A DNA stretch of 64,000 nucleotides from NCBI GenBank assembly GCA_038321965.1, contig JBBQFL010000001.1, positions 248,001 through 312,000 of the forward strand. Direction: 5' to 3'. Positions 43,806 through 53,639 of this stretch are shown one piece after another; the first letter of the stretch is position 1, and each line of letters begins with the position of its first letter. Source of the DNA: UKL13-2 sp038321965 (lineage in GTDB: Bacteria; Pseudomonadota; Gammaproteobacteria; Burkholderiales; Usitatibacteraceae). A program made the translations under genes and the position numbers. The notes below the pieces were generated by a model. It saw only the letters and a program-made list of their open reading frames with translations. It was not told the origin of the DNA and ran no database searches.

Positions 43806-45422
43806 TCACCCCGAAATCGTCACCCGATCAAAATTCACGCCACGCTCAACAAATTCGGCGACCTTCACCTCCTTCGGGCTGCCGTGTCCCGCGTGAAAGA
43901 TGTCGATGCCGCCGCCGCGTTGGGCAAGGCTCGAAGGTACGACCAGCGTCTCCGGAATCTTGAGCGCTTCCATGGGTGGCAGGCGGAATCCTTGCACATA
44001 GCTCGGATTGCGGCTGCGACCATCGGAAGAGCGAACCGTGGTCGGTTCCGGCTTTCCGGGCAACATCGCGATGGTGGCGTAAAGACTGCTATCGAGCTCT
44101 TCTACCAGTTCACAGACGACACCCAGAAAAAACGACTCCTGCTTGCCGAGCTTGATGCCGACCAGATTACCGATAGCAACGCCGTGGCCGGAATTGGCGG
44201 GACGCAGCAGTCGAACATGACCGCGGCTTTCATCGACGATTCCCCATGTCTCGGTGCCGTAATTGAAATCGGCGTAGCGGGCGCGAATCGTTGATTCCGA
44301 TACTTTGCCGAACATCTTGATGTCGGCCATCTCCTGGCGCGTCAGTTCACTCTTCACGTCCGGCTGCTGAAATGGCGTGCCCGACATGAAGAAATGTGTC
44401 TCGGTGATGCCGAACGCGAGAATGGCGCGGGTGTCTTCAGGCACCGTGGCGGACGGACGAACGTTAGTGCCCTCGCACCAGAGGCGATGGAGCCGGATTA
44501 GTTGCGACTGCGCGTCAGCTGCGCTCCATTCCGCTGGCAGATCCAGCGAGGCGGGCGTTTCGCCGTAACTTAATTTTTTCAAGCGCCGCCGCAAGGACTT
44601 TGACAGATCTTCAATCAGCAACGCTCGCTCGTGGTCTGCCAACGCAACCAGCGGGTGAAAGCTGGCGCCTGCGTTGGCGAGCAAATCGATGGCGTACACC
44701 ATGCCCTGTGGGTTGGCGGTCGCGTCGTAGGCGATCGTGACCTTGTGACCAAAGCGTTTGAGCACGGCATCGACAAAATCGATCTGACGTGGTGTTAGCT
44801 CGTGAATATTGGCAGCTTGTCCGAGCAATACAGCCGTATAGGCTTGCTGAACACTTGAATAGCCATCAATTGCGCCAATCGAATCCTTGACGCGTTTGGT
44901 CGTGAGGTTGCGCGCTTCGGCTTCCATCCACTGCAAATGCAGACGCATCCAAAGGGCCGGATCGAAACGCCGATAGATGAATCCGGCAATCAGCATTTGC
45001 AAGCCGACGTAGCGGATGATGCGCTGGATAATCAGCGCACTGTGGGTGTACAGGGGTGCGTCGTCCAGCGTGGCATCGATCCAGCAGCGCCGATAGCCAG
45101 CTTCCATTTCCGAGATGAGATTATTAGACACATTCCACGCAGCGATGTCGCTGTGCGACAAGGGGATGGTTTTTTCGGCGTAGCGCTTGCGCTGCTCGCT
45201 GAGCAAATACGCGACTTTGTCACGCAGGAGCTCCATGCAGGTCAGGCGTTGTAGCGCCGCGAAATCGGAATCGCGATTGAGATTGCGAAGCGCATCGACG
45301 ATGTTCTGCTGTGCCTGCGGCAGATTGGTCAACGGAATCGACTTTAACCAATCCTTGCAAGTTCGGGCGTCATTGAAAAACAAGGATCCCGGCTTGGTAT
45401 TTGGCGTTGCTTGCAAACCCAT
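43806..45422 (-). CDS. Uncharacterised 538-residue protein
   Basis: A cytosolic-looking protein of 538 residues with no family I can name with confidence. The N-terminal two-thirds is mainly helical, with DWLKSIPLTNLPQAQQNIVD and repeated Leu/Arg-rich helices. One weakly hydrophobic stretch (QRIIRYVGLQMLIAGFIY, about 133-150) is not a clear TM. The C-terminal 150 residues switch to beta-type sequence with TWGIVDESRGHVRLLRP and QESFFLGVVCELVEE, reminiscent of PilZ-like beta barrels of betaproteobacterial proteins; this is a guess and the RxxxR motif is not evident. It is the last of three leftward genes behind the S8 fusion and HIT genes. Confidence 0.75.
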   Translation of the reverse strand: MGLQATPNTKPGSLFFNDARTCKDWLKSIPLTNLPQAQQNIVDALRNLNRDSDFAALQRLTCMELLRDKVAYLLSEQRKRYAEKTIPLSHSDIAAWNVSNNLISEMEAGYRRCWIDATLDDAPLYTHSALIIQRIIRYVGLQMLIAGFIYRRFDPALWMRLHLQWMEAEARNLTTKRVKDSIGAIDGYSSVQQAYTAVLLGQAANIHELTPRQIDFVDAVLKRFGHKVTIAYDATANPQGMVYAIDLLANAGASFHPLVALADHERALLIEDLSKSLRRRLKKLSYGETPASLDLPAEWSAADAQSQLIRLHRLWCEGTNVRPSATVPEDTRAILAFGITETHFFMSGTPFQQPDVKSELTRQEMADIKMFGKVSESTIRARYADFNYGTETWGIVDESRGHVRLLRPANSGHGVAIGNLVGIKLGKQESFFLGVVCELVEELDSSLYATIAMLPGKPEPTTVRSSDGRSRNPSYVQGFRLPPMEALKIPETLVVPSSLAQRGGGIDIFHAGHGSPKEVKVAEFVERGVNFDRVTISG

Positions 45423-45507
45423 TCAAATCTCCTTGCGATCCCGTCCCGATTCGCGTTGTACGTCCATTTTGAGGCTATTTTGCTCAACCAATTAGTGGAG
45501 CATTAAT

Positions 45508-45963
45508 TCAACCTGTCGCGAATGCGCGGTGTACGGCCCGCACCCATTCCGGCTCTGCATCGGCGCCGCTGGATGTGGATTTTTCAGTCAGTTTATCAAG
45601 CTTAGCGGGCGGCGTCGCAATTGCCCAAATGGGCTTGGGGAACGCCGGGTCGTCGCGAAAGCGTGGGATGACATGCCAGTGCAGATGCGGCGTCAAATTG
45701 CCGAGGCTGGCGACATTCATCTTCTCTGGTTGTAGTGCCTCGCGCAACACGTTTTCGAGGGCAAATACCGCTTCCATGAAAATCTGCCGATCAGTAGTAC
45801 TGAGGTCCGTGAGCTCCCTGACGTGCGCATTCCAGACCACGCGGCAAAAACCGCGAAAGGCGTCGCCATCAGCCCCGACTACACGCACCAGGCGCCATTT
45901 TTTCCGGCGAACAATAACGTCGCCGCCGTCACTTTCACAAAGCTCACAACCCTGATGACGCAT
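45508..45963 (-). CDS. HIT family protein
   Basis: A 151-residue histidine-triad hydrolase or transferase. The start at 45963 gives MRHQGCELCES, with a zinc-site CxxC; the longer open frame overlaps the protease gene and is rejected. The active site is HLHWHVIPR (His93, His95, His97), the H-x-H-x-H-x-x signature, preceded by NVASLGNLTPH. These enzymes cleave or transfer nucleotide phosphoramidates or dinucleotides. It begins two bases after the S8 protease stop, so it is probably co-transcribed despite the unrelated function. Confidence 0.88.
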   Translation of the reverse strand: MRHQGCELCESDGGDVIVRRKKWRLVRVVGADGDAFRGFCRVVWNAHVRELTDLSTTDRQIFMEAVFALENVLREALQPEKMNVASLGNLTPHLHWHVIPRFRDDPAFPKPIWAIATPPAKLDKLTEKSTSSGADAEPEWVRAVHRAFATG

Positions 45964-45965
45964 GG

Positions 45966-48900
45966 TCAATAAGGCTGTCTGACAATGGGCTTGGTCTGCG
46001 TCGTACCGGCGAACGGCCCGCTGGTAAACGCGTAGGTCATGGTCGCGTTGTTGGCGTCGCTGAAATTGAGGGTCATGGTGCCAGCGGGCACCACTTGCAA
46101 CTGACCAGGCGAGTACGTCGTTCCCAGCCACGGTGAGCTGAGCGTACTGAAAAATGTGCCCGTGTAGGTGTTGCCAGTCCAGGCCCCGTCGGTCATGACA
46201 TACCAGGTGGCTTTTCCATCAGCGCCATAGGTGTACCAGGCCGCAAACAAGATACCTGCCTGCTGGGTGATACTGACCCCCCAGCCGTCCTGTGCGGTGC
46301 CGCCCCACCACATGTCGCCAACGCTGAGCGGGGAAGTGCCGCGTCCAAATGCCTGGCGCTGGATGGACTTTTGTCCAGAGATCCCGTTGATTGTGTACTG
46401 GAGCGTGGCGTTGGCGTCGCCGGTAAAGTTGATGCTGATATTGCCGACCGCCGCGCCGACGCTGAATTGCGCTGCGCTGTAGCTACTTAGCGACGCCGAG
46501 GTCGGCTGATAAATGGCGCCCGAATAGGTGGTGTAGTCAGCGTTCCAGACGCCACCCGGCAGCACGTACCAGATCGGTTTGCCGGCACTGTCGTACACAT
46601 AAATGGCATTGAGCTGAACCAGCCCATGCTGCTGAATTGACATTCCCCAGCCGTTTTCCGCCGTCCCTGCCCACCACATATCGCTGTAAACGTTCGCCCC
46701 CGACACACCGGCGATAGAGAGCATGGCGATCTTGTTGACGCTTGTGCCGCTGTTCGCGACCCACATCACATTATTGGGGCCTATGATGATGCCTGCGGGT
46801 GAACTGCCCGCACTCGGTAGCCGGAATTCAGAAATTTGCCCGGTGGCTGTATCGACACGTCCGACGCGGCTGGCACTATTGGCGGTGTACCAAATGCCGC
46901 CGTCGGGTCCTGCTGAAATGCCTAGCGCGCCGCCGCCGGCCCGCGGCAACGGGAACTCGGTAAACGCCCCGGCTGGCGTGATCCGTCCCACGCGGTCACC
47001 GGATAATTCAGTGAACCAGAGATTCCGGTCCGGTCCCGTCGTGATACTTCTCACGTTTTTACTGGACCAGGGAATGGTAAATCGCGTAAATGCGCCTGTG
47101 GGGGTCACTCTCCCAATCGATAAACCACCGGAGTCCGTGAACCACAAGTTACCATCGGGGCCCGCCGTAATTCCGCGTGGCGAGGCACCGGTCCAGGGAA
47201 TATCGAATTCGGTGATAGCGCCTTGAGGTGTGATGCGACCGATGCGTGCGGTAACGATTTCGGTAAACCAGATATTGCCATCGGGGCCTGCAGCGATACC
47301 GCGTGGCTGACTGCTGGTATTGGCAAGCGGAAATTCCGTGATGGTTCCGGAGAGCGTGATGCGGCCGATGCGGCCGGTATCGAGTTCGGTAAACCACATA
47401 TTGCCGTCGGCGCCGGCGACGATATCAAACGGGTTGCTAGCCGTCGTGGGCAGCCCGAACTCGACGACCTCGCCAGCTGGTGTCATCCGCGCGACGCGAT
47501 TGGCCGCTGGCTGCGTGTACCAGTATGTGCCATTGGGCGCCTTGGCAACGTACAAAGGCGCGCTGCTTGAGCCGGCCGCGCGCTGGCTGACCGTCGCTGA
47601 CGGGTATGCAAAACCAGCGAGACTCACGCGGTAAGTGCGGTTGTCGCTCGCCGTAAATGCCAATTCACCCTGACGTGTGTCTTTGGCCGCCGGATTGAAC
47701 CGTAGCGAAATATTGCAGCTGCTGCCCGCGTCGATGACGATGTTTGTGCAGGTATTTGCCGTTGCGGAAAATTCGCCGTTGGTGAATTGCAAAGTGCTGA
47801 TCGTTGCCGGGCCGCCAGCCAGATTAGTTACCTTCAACACGACATCAGGATTGGCGCGTCCAACGTCGGTATCCTGAAACCCGACGAACGTAGCCACACC
47901 GATGGATTGGTCTCGTGTGGATCGCAGCGCGGCTGCGGCATCTACAATGCCGGCTCCGCAAATGGCTGTATCACAAGTCGTATCGGGAAAAGGTCGTACG
48001 GACGCCGTCAGGATACGTGTGATTGTGGCGGAATCGAGTTCCGGGCGGATGGCGAGCATCAGCGAAATGACGCCACTGACGACAGGCGCCGAGAAACTGG
48101 TGCCGCTCGTGCCGACAACCGTGGCCACGCCCGGCACGGTGGTTCCGGTATTACTCAGCGTGATGAGATCGCCGCCATCGCCGCCCGGCGCGGACAGCGT
48201 CACCTTGCTGCCAAAGCTCGAATACGAAGCCTTACTTCCGCTGCGCGCGATCGCAGCCACATTGATCACACCGGCACAACTCGCTGGCGATTGATCCTCA
48301 TTGGTATTGTCGTTGCCGGCCGAAACAACGATGATTTTACCCGCAGCAACCAGCTGACTGATCACGTTTCGGTAGGTGTTAGAACAGCTACCCTTACCAC
48401 CCAGGCTGAGATTGAGAACCTTGGCCGGGTTGGGATTGTCGACAATACCGGGCACCGACATTCCAGCCGCCCACATCATGCCGTCAGCGGTGTCGGATGA
48501 AGTACCACCACATTTTCCCAACACGCGAACCGGCACAATGCGCGCCGCCCAGTCAATACCGGCAGTGTCACGGCCATTCTGTGTAGATGCGCCAATAACG
48601 CCCCCAACCAAAGTGCCGTGCCAACTTGAATTTCGAACGGGGCAATCGGCAAATTTTGTGGTGGCCTTGTCCGCGGCGTTAATCCAGTCTCCTGCATCGC
48701 TGGGGTCTGCGTCGCGGCCATCGCTGTCGTTGGCGACGATGGCGTCGCTGATCATGTCGTAGCCGGGCAACAGTCGGGCATCCAGGTCGGGATGTGATGT
48801 GCGGCCAGTATCGATGACTGCCACAACCGTATTGACGCTGCCCGTCGTAATGTCCCAGGCTGCCGTCGCATTTATCCCGCCCAGGTAATCGGTCAAGTGC

Positions 48901-49328
48901 CACTGATTGACAAACTGCGGATCGTTTGGCGTCAGCATCGGGAACATCCTGACGTCGGGCTCGGCGTATTCCACCGCAGCGTTAGTCGCAATTTTCTTCG
49001 CGATTGCTTCGACCTCCGCCAGTGGCAGCGATTGCGGCAGAGTTAACACTTGCGCACCGGTCCCCATTTCACGCGCATAGGTGAGTTCAACCCCGGCGGA
49101 ATCGGACAGCTCCCGCATGGACCGACCGCTGGACTGGCCCGCCGGCAACGCAATATTTGCAGTCATGCGTTCGCGAAACTTGACGATCAGGCTGTCTGCC
49201 GAGCTTTGCCAGCTCGCCGAAGCAGTTGTCGAAACGGGTCTGTCGTCAGTGGATGCTGCTACTGCAGACAGGCTAACCGCGCCAAGCAAAATGACACTTA
49301 CGAAAGGTGTGTATTTGGACATATGCAA
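45966..49328 (-). CDS. Secreted subtilisin-like protease fused to a Vgb-like propeller and two WW/GWG modules
   Basis: A 1120-residue exported protein with signal peptide about 1-25. An I9-like propeptide region (about 40-125) precedes the S8 catalytic domain (about 140-470), with Asp173 in AVIDTGRTSHPDLD, His237 in SWHGTLVGG and Ser411 in GTSFSAP. Then come a HYDIN/choice-of-anchor-like beta domain (about 475-578) and seven blades of virginiamycin-B-lyase-type propeller (about 590-870; GITAGPDGNLWFTD-type repeats ending ITEF). Two WW/GWG modules end the protein (about 879-1000 and 1000-1119). The protease is probably extracellular, with propeller and modules acting in binding. The start could also be Met3. 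It is first of three leftward genes. Confidence 0.9.
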   Translation of the reverse strand: MHMSKYTPFVSVILLGAVSLSAVAASTDDRPVSTTASASWQSSADSLIVKFRERMTANIALPAGQSSGRSMRELSDSAGVELTYAREMGTGAQVLTLPQSLPLAEVEAIAKKIATNAAVEYAEPDVRMFPMLTPNDPQFVNQWHLTDYLGGINATAAWDITTGSVNTVVAVIDTGRTSHPDLDARLLPGYDMISDAIVANDSDGRDADPSDAGDWINAADKATTKFADCPVRNSSWHGTLVGGVIGASTQNGRDTAGIDWAARIVPVRVLGKCGGTSSDTADGMMWAAGMSVPGIVDNPNPAKVLNLSLGGKGSCSNTYRNVISQLVAAGKIIVVSAGNDNTNEDQSPASCAGVINVAAIARSGSKASYSSFGSKVTLSAPGGDGGDLITLSNTGTTVPGVATVVGTSGTSFSAPVVSGVISLMLAIRPELDSATITRILTASVRPFPDTTCDTAICGAGIVDAAAALRSTRDQSIGVATFVGFQDTDVGRANPDVVLKVTNLAGGPATISTLQFTNGEFSATANTCTNIVIDAGSSCNISLRFNPAAKDTRQGELAFTASDNRTYRVSLAGFAYPSATVSQRAAGSSSAPLYVAKAPNGTYWYTQPAANRVARMTPAGEVVEFGLPTTASNPFDIVAGADGNMWFTELDTGRIGRITLSGTITEFPLANTSSQPRGIAAGPDGNIWFTEIVTARIGRITPQGAITEFDIPWTGASPRGITAGPDGNLWFTDSGGLSIGRVTPTGAFTRFTIPWSSKNVRSITTGPDRNLWFTELSGDRVGRITPAGAFTEFPLPRAGGGALGISAGPDGGIWYTANSASRVGRVDTATGQISEFRLPSAGSSPAGIIIGPNNVMWVANSGTSVNKIAMLSIAGVSGANVYSDMWWAGTAENGWGMSIQQHGLVQLNAIYVYDSAGKPIWYVLPGGVWNADYTTYSGAIYQPTSASLSSYSAAQFSVGAAVGNISINFTGDANATLQYTINGISGQKSIQRQAFGRGTSPLSVGDMWWGGTAQDGWGVSITQQAGILFAAWYTYGADGKATWYVMTDGAWTGNTYTGTFFSTLSSPWLGTTYSPGQLQVVPAGTMTLNFSDANNATMTYAFTSGPFAGTTQTKPIVRQPY
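45969..46330 (-). repeat. WW/GWG module, copy 5
   Basis: Protein-level repeat of about 120 residues: DMWWGGTAQDGWGVSITQQ, FAAWYTYGADGKATWY, ending KPIVRQPY at the C-terminus. Confidence 0.8.
46336..46692 (-). repeat. WW/GWG module, copy 4
   Basis: Protein-level repeat of about 119 residues: DMWWAGTAENGWGMSIQQHG, AIYVYDSAGKPIWY, ending YTING and KSIQRQAF. Confidence 0.8.
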
Positions 49329-49458
49329 TGCTACCTGCTTAGTTGAAAGGGCCGAAGCTCACGCGCGCTGCAAGTTGTAACCATTCGCAATCAAAACTTG
49401 GAAGTCGTCTGCGCAGATACGTTCAGCACCAGGTTGCAGATGCAGGCGAATAGCGACG

Positions 49459-52400
49459 TTACAAGAGGACACGCTCGATACCGCCCTCATTGGCCTTTTT
49501 GACGTACTCTGGCAGCCAGTTTTTACCCAGTACATGTTTGGCAATTTCAACCACGATGTAGTCCGCCGTCGTGCCGCTGTCGTTGTCAAAGCGGGATAAC
49601 CCTTGTAAGCAGGATGGGCAAGACGTAAGCACCTTTACTTCTCCTTCGAAACCATCTTTACGTAAGTCATCGGCGCCTTTGCGCATCTCTTCTTCTTTGC
49701 GAAACCGCACTTGGGTGGATATGTCCGCGCGCGTCGCGGCTAGCGTGCCCGACTCGCCACAGCAACGCTCATTCTGTTCGACCGCACCGCCCATCAGCTG
49801 ATTGACCACTTTCATCGGCTGGTAGGTTTTCATCGGCGAGTGGCAGGGGTCGTGATACATGTAGCGGGTACCTGTCACACCTTCAAGTTTCACGCCCTTT
49901 TCCATCAGGTATTCGTGGATATCCAGTAGCCGGCAGCCGGGAAATATTTTCTCGAACTCATATTTTTGCAGCTGATCCATGCAGGTTCCGCAGGAGACGA
50001 TGACGGTCTTGATATCCAGATAGTTCAAGGTATTGGCAACGCGATGGAACAGCACGCGATTGTCGGTGATGATTTCCTGTCCTTTGTCGGCATTGCCCGA
50101 GGCCGTCTGCGGATAACCGCAGCAAAGATATCCAGGCGGCAATACTGTCTGCACACCGACGTGATAAAGCATCGCCTGGGTCGCGAGACCAACCTGGCCG
50201 AACAGGCGCTCCGACCCACAGCCCGGGAAATAGAACACGGCTTCGGCATCCACGCCGGCTTTTTGCGCATCGCGGATGATCGGCACGACTTTGTTGTCCT
50301 CGATGTCGAGTAAGGCGCGTGAGGTTTTTTTTGGCAATCCACCGGGCATGGGCTTGTTGATGAAGTGAATGATCTGCGCCTTGATCGCGGGCTTACCTAC
50401 CGTGGCAGGTGGCCGTTTGGTCTGAATCTGCGGAAGCAGAAATTTGCTCGCTAATGAGTGCGCGAATCGCTGCACCTTGTAGCCCCAGTCAATCATCAGG
50501 GTCTTGACGATCTTGATCGTCGTGGGATCGGTGGCGTTCAGATAGAACATCGCTGCGGCAGTACCGGGATTGAATTTCTGCTTGCCCTCCTTGCGCAAAA
50601 GATTTCGCATCGCGACGGACACATTGCCGAAATCAATATCCACCGGACAAGGGCTCTCGCACTTGTGGCAGACCGTACAGTGGTCTGCCACATCAGAGAA
50701 TTCATCGAAGTGCCGTAGCGAAACACCGCGCCGCGTCTGCTCCTCATAAAGAAACGCCTCAATCAGCAGGGACGTCGCGAGAATCTTGTTGCGCGGGCTG
50801 TATAGCAAGTTTGCGCGTGGGACGTGGGTGGCACAAACCGGTTTACATTTGCCACACCGCAGGCAGTCCTTGATCGAATCGGCAATGGCGCCGATATCGG
50901 ATTGCTCAAGAATCAGCGATTCAGCGCCAAGCAGACCGAAGCTTGGCGTATAAGCGCGGCTCATGTCGCCGCCCGGCAGCAGCTTGCCCGCATTGAAGCG
51001 ACCTTCCGGATCGATGCGCTGCTTGTAATCGATGAAAGGTTGCTTTTCTTCTGGTGTCAGGAACTCGAATTTGGTGATGCCAATGCCGTGTTCGCCGGAA
51101 ATCACTCCATTTAACTTTCGCGCAAACGCCATGATGCGCGCAACTGCCGCGTTGGCTTCCTGCAGCATGGCGTAGTCGTCGGAGTTCACCGGGATATTGG
51201 TGTGAACGTTGCCGTCACCGGCATGCATATGTAGGGCAACGAACACGCGGCTGTGCAGCACTTCCTTGTGCACGGCATCGAGTCTCTCTTGCACTTTGCC
51301 GAACATGCGTCCGGAAAAAATCTCATGCAGGGGTTGACGAATTTCAGTCTTCCACGATGCGCGAATTTGATGAATTTGAAGAAGATCGAACAGCGTTAAC
51401 CCCTGCACATCCGATAGCGGCACCTTGTCGATGTCCACCCCGGCGCTTTGAAGCGCAGCTCTGATTGATGCCAAAGGCTTATCGAGATTGTCCAGGTAGC
51501 ACTGCCAACGGTCGCCAACCGCGCGTAGCAATTCCAGCGCATCCAAACGCCGTGAGCCGATCAATTCGTCAGGCGCGATCTTGTCGTCGTCCGCATCCAA
51601 GGGCAGTCGGTCTTTCACGCACTTGACTAGCGCGTCAACCAATCGCAATTTGTTCTTGAGCGAAAGCTCGATGTTGATGTGTTCGATGCCATCGGAGTAA
51701 TCGCCAAGACGGTCAAGCGGGATAACCACGTCTTCATTGATCTTGAAGGCGTTGGTATGTTTGGCGATGGCTGCCGTACGGGCACGATCAAGCCAGAATT
51801 TCTTGCGGGCGTCCGGCGTGACGGCGATAAACCCCTCGCCGTGGCGCGCATTGGCAAGACGCACCACCGCGCTGGACGCTTCCATCGCCGCGTTCTCATC
51901 GTCCGAAACAATATCGCCGATGAGTACCATCTTCGGCCGTTGATTGCGCCGCGATTTGGTCGCATAACCGACGGCCTTCAGATAGCGTTCGTCCAAATGT
52001 TCAAGCCCAGCAAGAGTCGCGTGTTCGTGGCCATCGAGAAAGTTCTTGATTTCGACAATTGTCGGAACCGCCTCTTTAACTTGGCCAAAAAATTCCAGGC
52101 ACACGGTGCGTATGTGCTTGGGCATGCGGTGCAGCACGAAGCGCGCCGAGGTGATGATGCCGTCGCAGCCTTCTTTCTGAATGCCGGGGAGTCCTGCCAG
52201 AAATTTATCTGTGACGTCCTTGCCCAAACCTACTTTGCGAAAAAGCGCACCGGGTATCTCAAGCGTTTCCTCTGATCTGAGTTTCTTGCCGGTTTCGTCG
52301 AAGGTGCGAATTCGAAATTTCGCCGTATCGATGTCGTGAATCTTGCCCATATTGTGGCCGAGACGTTCGATCTCCATCCACTCGGCATTCGGCGTGACCA

Positions 52401-53451
52401 TTTTCCACGATGCGAGATTATCAAGCGCAGTGCCCCAAAGGACAGCCTTCTTGCCACCGGCATTCATGGCGACATTGCCGCCGATGCAACTCGCATCTGC
52501 GCTAGTCGGGTCGCACGCCCACACGAGTCCAGCCAGCTCCGCCGCCTCCATCGCCCGCTTGGTGACCACGCCCGCCTCACACCGGATGGTGGCAACCGGC
52601 GCGCTCATGCCCGGCAGGGTGATGCGCTCCACCGCACACAAAGTGTCGAGTTTTTCGGTGTTGATGACGGCCGAGCGTTTGGTGAGCGGAATCGCGCCAC
52701 CTGTGTAGCCGGTGCCGCCACCGCGCGGAATGATGGTAAGCCCGAGTTCGATGAGCGCCTTCACCAGCGAGGCGACCTCTTCCTCAGTGTCAGGGTGCAC
52801 GACGACGAAAGGATATTCCACGCGCCAGTCGGTGGCATCGGTCACATGCGACACCCGCGCCAGCCCATCGAAAGCGATGTTGTCTTTGCGGGTAACTTTG
52901 CCCAGGCGTTTCTCGACCTTTTTGCGGAAATCCCAGGTGTCGGCGAACTCTTTTTCAAAGGCATTGACCGCTTCGTGCGCACGCTTCAAGAGCTCGATTA
53001 CCTTGTTGGAGCGCGATGCAGGCACGGTCTCTTTCTGCTCGACACTGCCGACTTGATCGAGCAGCCGCCGCTTTTCGATTTCGCCCAGCCGGTGGCGCAT
53101 TGCTTCAGCAAGCGCATAGCGGCGCTTAGGATTGTCGAGCATGTCTTCTTGCAGATATGGGTTACGCTCGACCACCCAGATGTCGCCGAGAACCTCGTAC
53201 AACATGCGCGCGCTGCGCCCGGTCTTGCGCTCGCCGCGAAGCTCAAGCAGCGTATCCCATGCATCGGCACCGAGAAGTCGCATGACGATCTCTCGGTCAG
53301 AAAACGAAGTGTAGTTGTAGGGGATTTCGCGCAGCCGCACGCTTTCTGTCCCCCGCGGTTCGTCGGGCAGTTGCCCGCTGGAAAACGGCAACACGCTGCC
53401 GGTTTTCCTGGCGGATTGGGCGGGCGGGAGGGTTGCGGGATTGGTAGCCAT
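49459..53451 (-). CDS. DUF3683 FAD-linked oxidase / Fe-S oxidoreductase (GlcD-GlcF-like fusion)
   Basis: A 1330-residue fused dehydrogenase. The N-terminal DUF3683 region (about 38-165: REIPYNYTSFSDREIVMRLLG) is followed by the FAD-binding PCMH domain (about 215-400: PRGGGTGYTGGAIPLT), an FAD-oxidase C domain (about 430-815: HMHAGDGNVHTNIP and GEHGIGITK), two [4Fe-4S] ferredoxin clusters (CLRCGKCKPVC about 865; CTVCHKCESPCPVD about 925) and two CCG domains (CCGYPQTASG about 1114; CCGESGT about 1229). It resembles D-lactate/glycolate/2-hydroxyglutarate dehydrogenases that feed electrons to quinones. The substrate is not decidable. It is divergent from hemC. Confidence 0.93.
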   Translation of the reverse strand: MATNPATLPPAQSARKTGSVLPFSSGQLPDEPRGTESVRLREIPYNYTSFSDREIVMRLLGADAWDTLLELRGERKTGRSARMLYEVLGDIWVVERNPYLQEDMLDNPKRRYALAEAMRHRLGEIEKRRLLDQVGSVEQKETVPASRSNKVIELLKRAHEAVNAFEKEFADTWDFRKKVEKRLGKVTRKDNIAFDGLARVSHVTDATDWRVEYPFVVVHPDTEEEVASLVKALIELGLTIIPRGGGTGYTGGAIPLTKRSAVINTEKLDTLCAVERITLPGMSAPVATIRCEAGVVTKRAMEAAELAGLVWACDPTSADASCIGGNVAMNAGGKKAVLWGTALDNLASWKMVTPNAEWMEIERLGHNMGKIHDIDTAKFRIRTFDETGKKLRSEETLEIPGALFRKVGLGKDVTDKFLAGLPGIQKEGCDGIITSARFVLHRMPKHIRTVCLEFFGQVKEAVPTIVEIKNFLDGHEHATLAGLEHLDERYLKAVGYATKSRRNQRPKMVLIGDIVSDDENAAMEASSAVVRLANARHGEGFIAVTPDARKKFWLDRARTAAIAKHTNAFKINEDVVIPLDRLGDYSDGIEHINIELSLKNKLRLVDALVKCVKDRLPLDADDDKIAPDELIGSRRLDALELLRAVGDRWQCYLDNLDKPLASIRAALQSAGVDIDKVPLSDVQGLTLFDLLQIHQIRASWKTEIRQPLHEIFSGRMFGKVQERLDAVHKEVLHSRVFVALHMHAGDGNVHTNIPVNSDDYAMLQEANAAVARIMAFARKLNGVISGEHGIGITKFEFLTPEEKQPFIDYKQRIDPEGRFNAGKLLPGGDMSRAYTPSFGLLGAESLILEQSDIGAIADSIKDCLRCGKCKPVCATHVPRANLLYSPRNKILATSLLIEAFLYEEQTRRGVSLRHFDEFSDVADHCTVCHKCESPCPVDIDFGNVSVAMRNLLRKEGKQKFNPGTAAAMFYLNATDPTTIKIVKTLMIDWGYKVQRFAHSLASKFLLPQIQTKRPPATVGKPAIKAQIIHFINKPMPGGLPKKTSRALLDIEDNKVVPIIRDAQKAGVDAEAVFYFPGCGSERLFGQVGLATQAMLYHVGVQTVLPPGYLCCGYPQTASGNADKGQEIITDNRVLFHRVANTLNYLDIKTVIVSCGTCMDQLQKYEFEKIFPGCRLLDIHEYLMEKGVKLEGVTGTRYMYHDPCHSPMKTYQPMKVVNQLMGGAVEQNERCCGESGTLAATRADISTQVRFRKEEEMRKGADDLRKDGFEGEVKVLTSCPSCLQGLSRFDNDSGTTADYIVVEIAKHVLGKNWLPEYVKKANEGGIERVLL

Positions 53452-53639
53452 CGGGGCGGTGGGATTGAAGCCAAACAGGCATGAAAATGCGACAACTTCA
53501 TTCTACCGCAGCGCAGCAATAGTTGACCGGAATCAATAGCGCGACTTGGCGGCCATGAGGAACACAACAGGTTGTAGGCATGCGCGTGATAAAATTTTGT
53601 GCTCCCAATGCCTATCTCCTTTCTCAGGCCAGCCAGCCC

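Noticed and set aside
52336..53484. A 382-residue open frame on the plus strand antisense to the DUF3683 gene
   Set aside because: It lies wholly within a gene with clear FAD and Fe-S motifs; its translation is Arg/His-rich without domain signals, a typical shadow of high-GC coding DNA.
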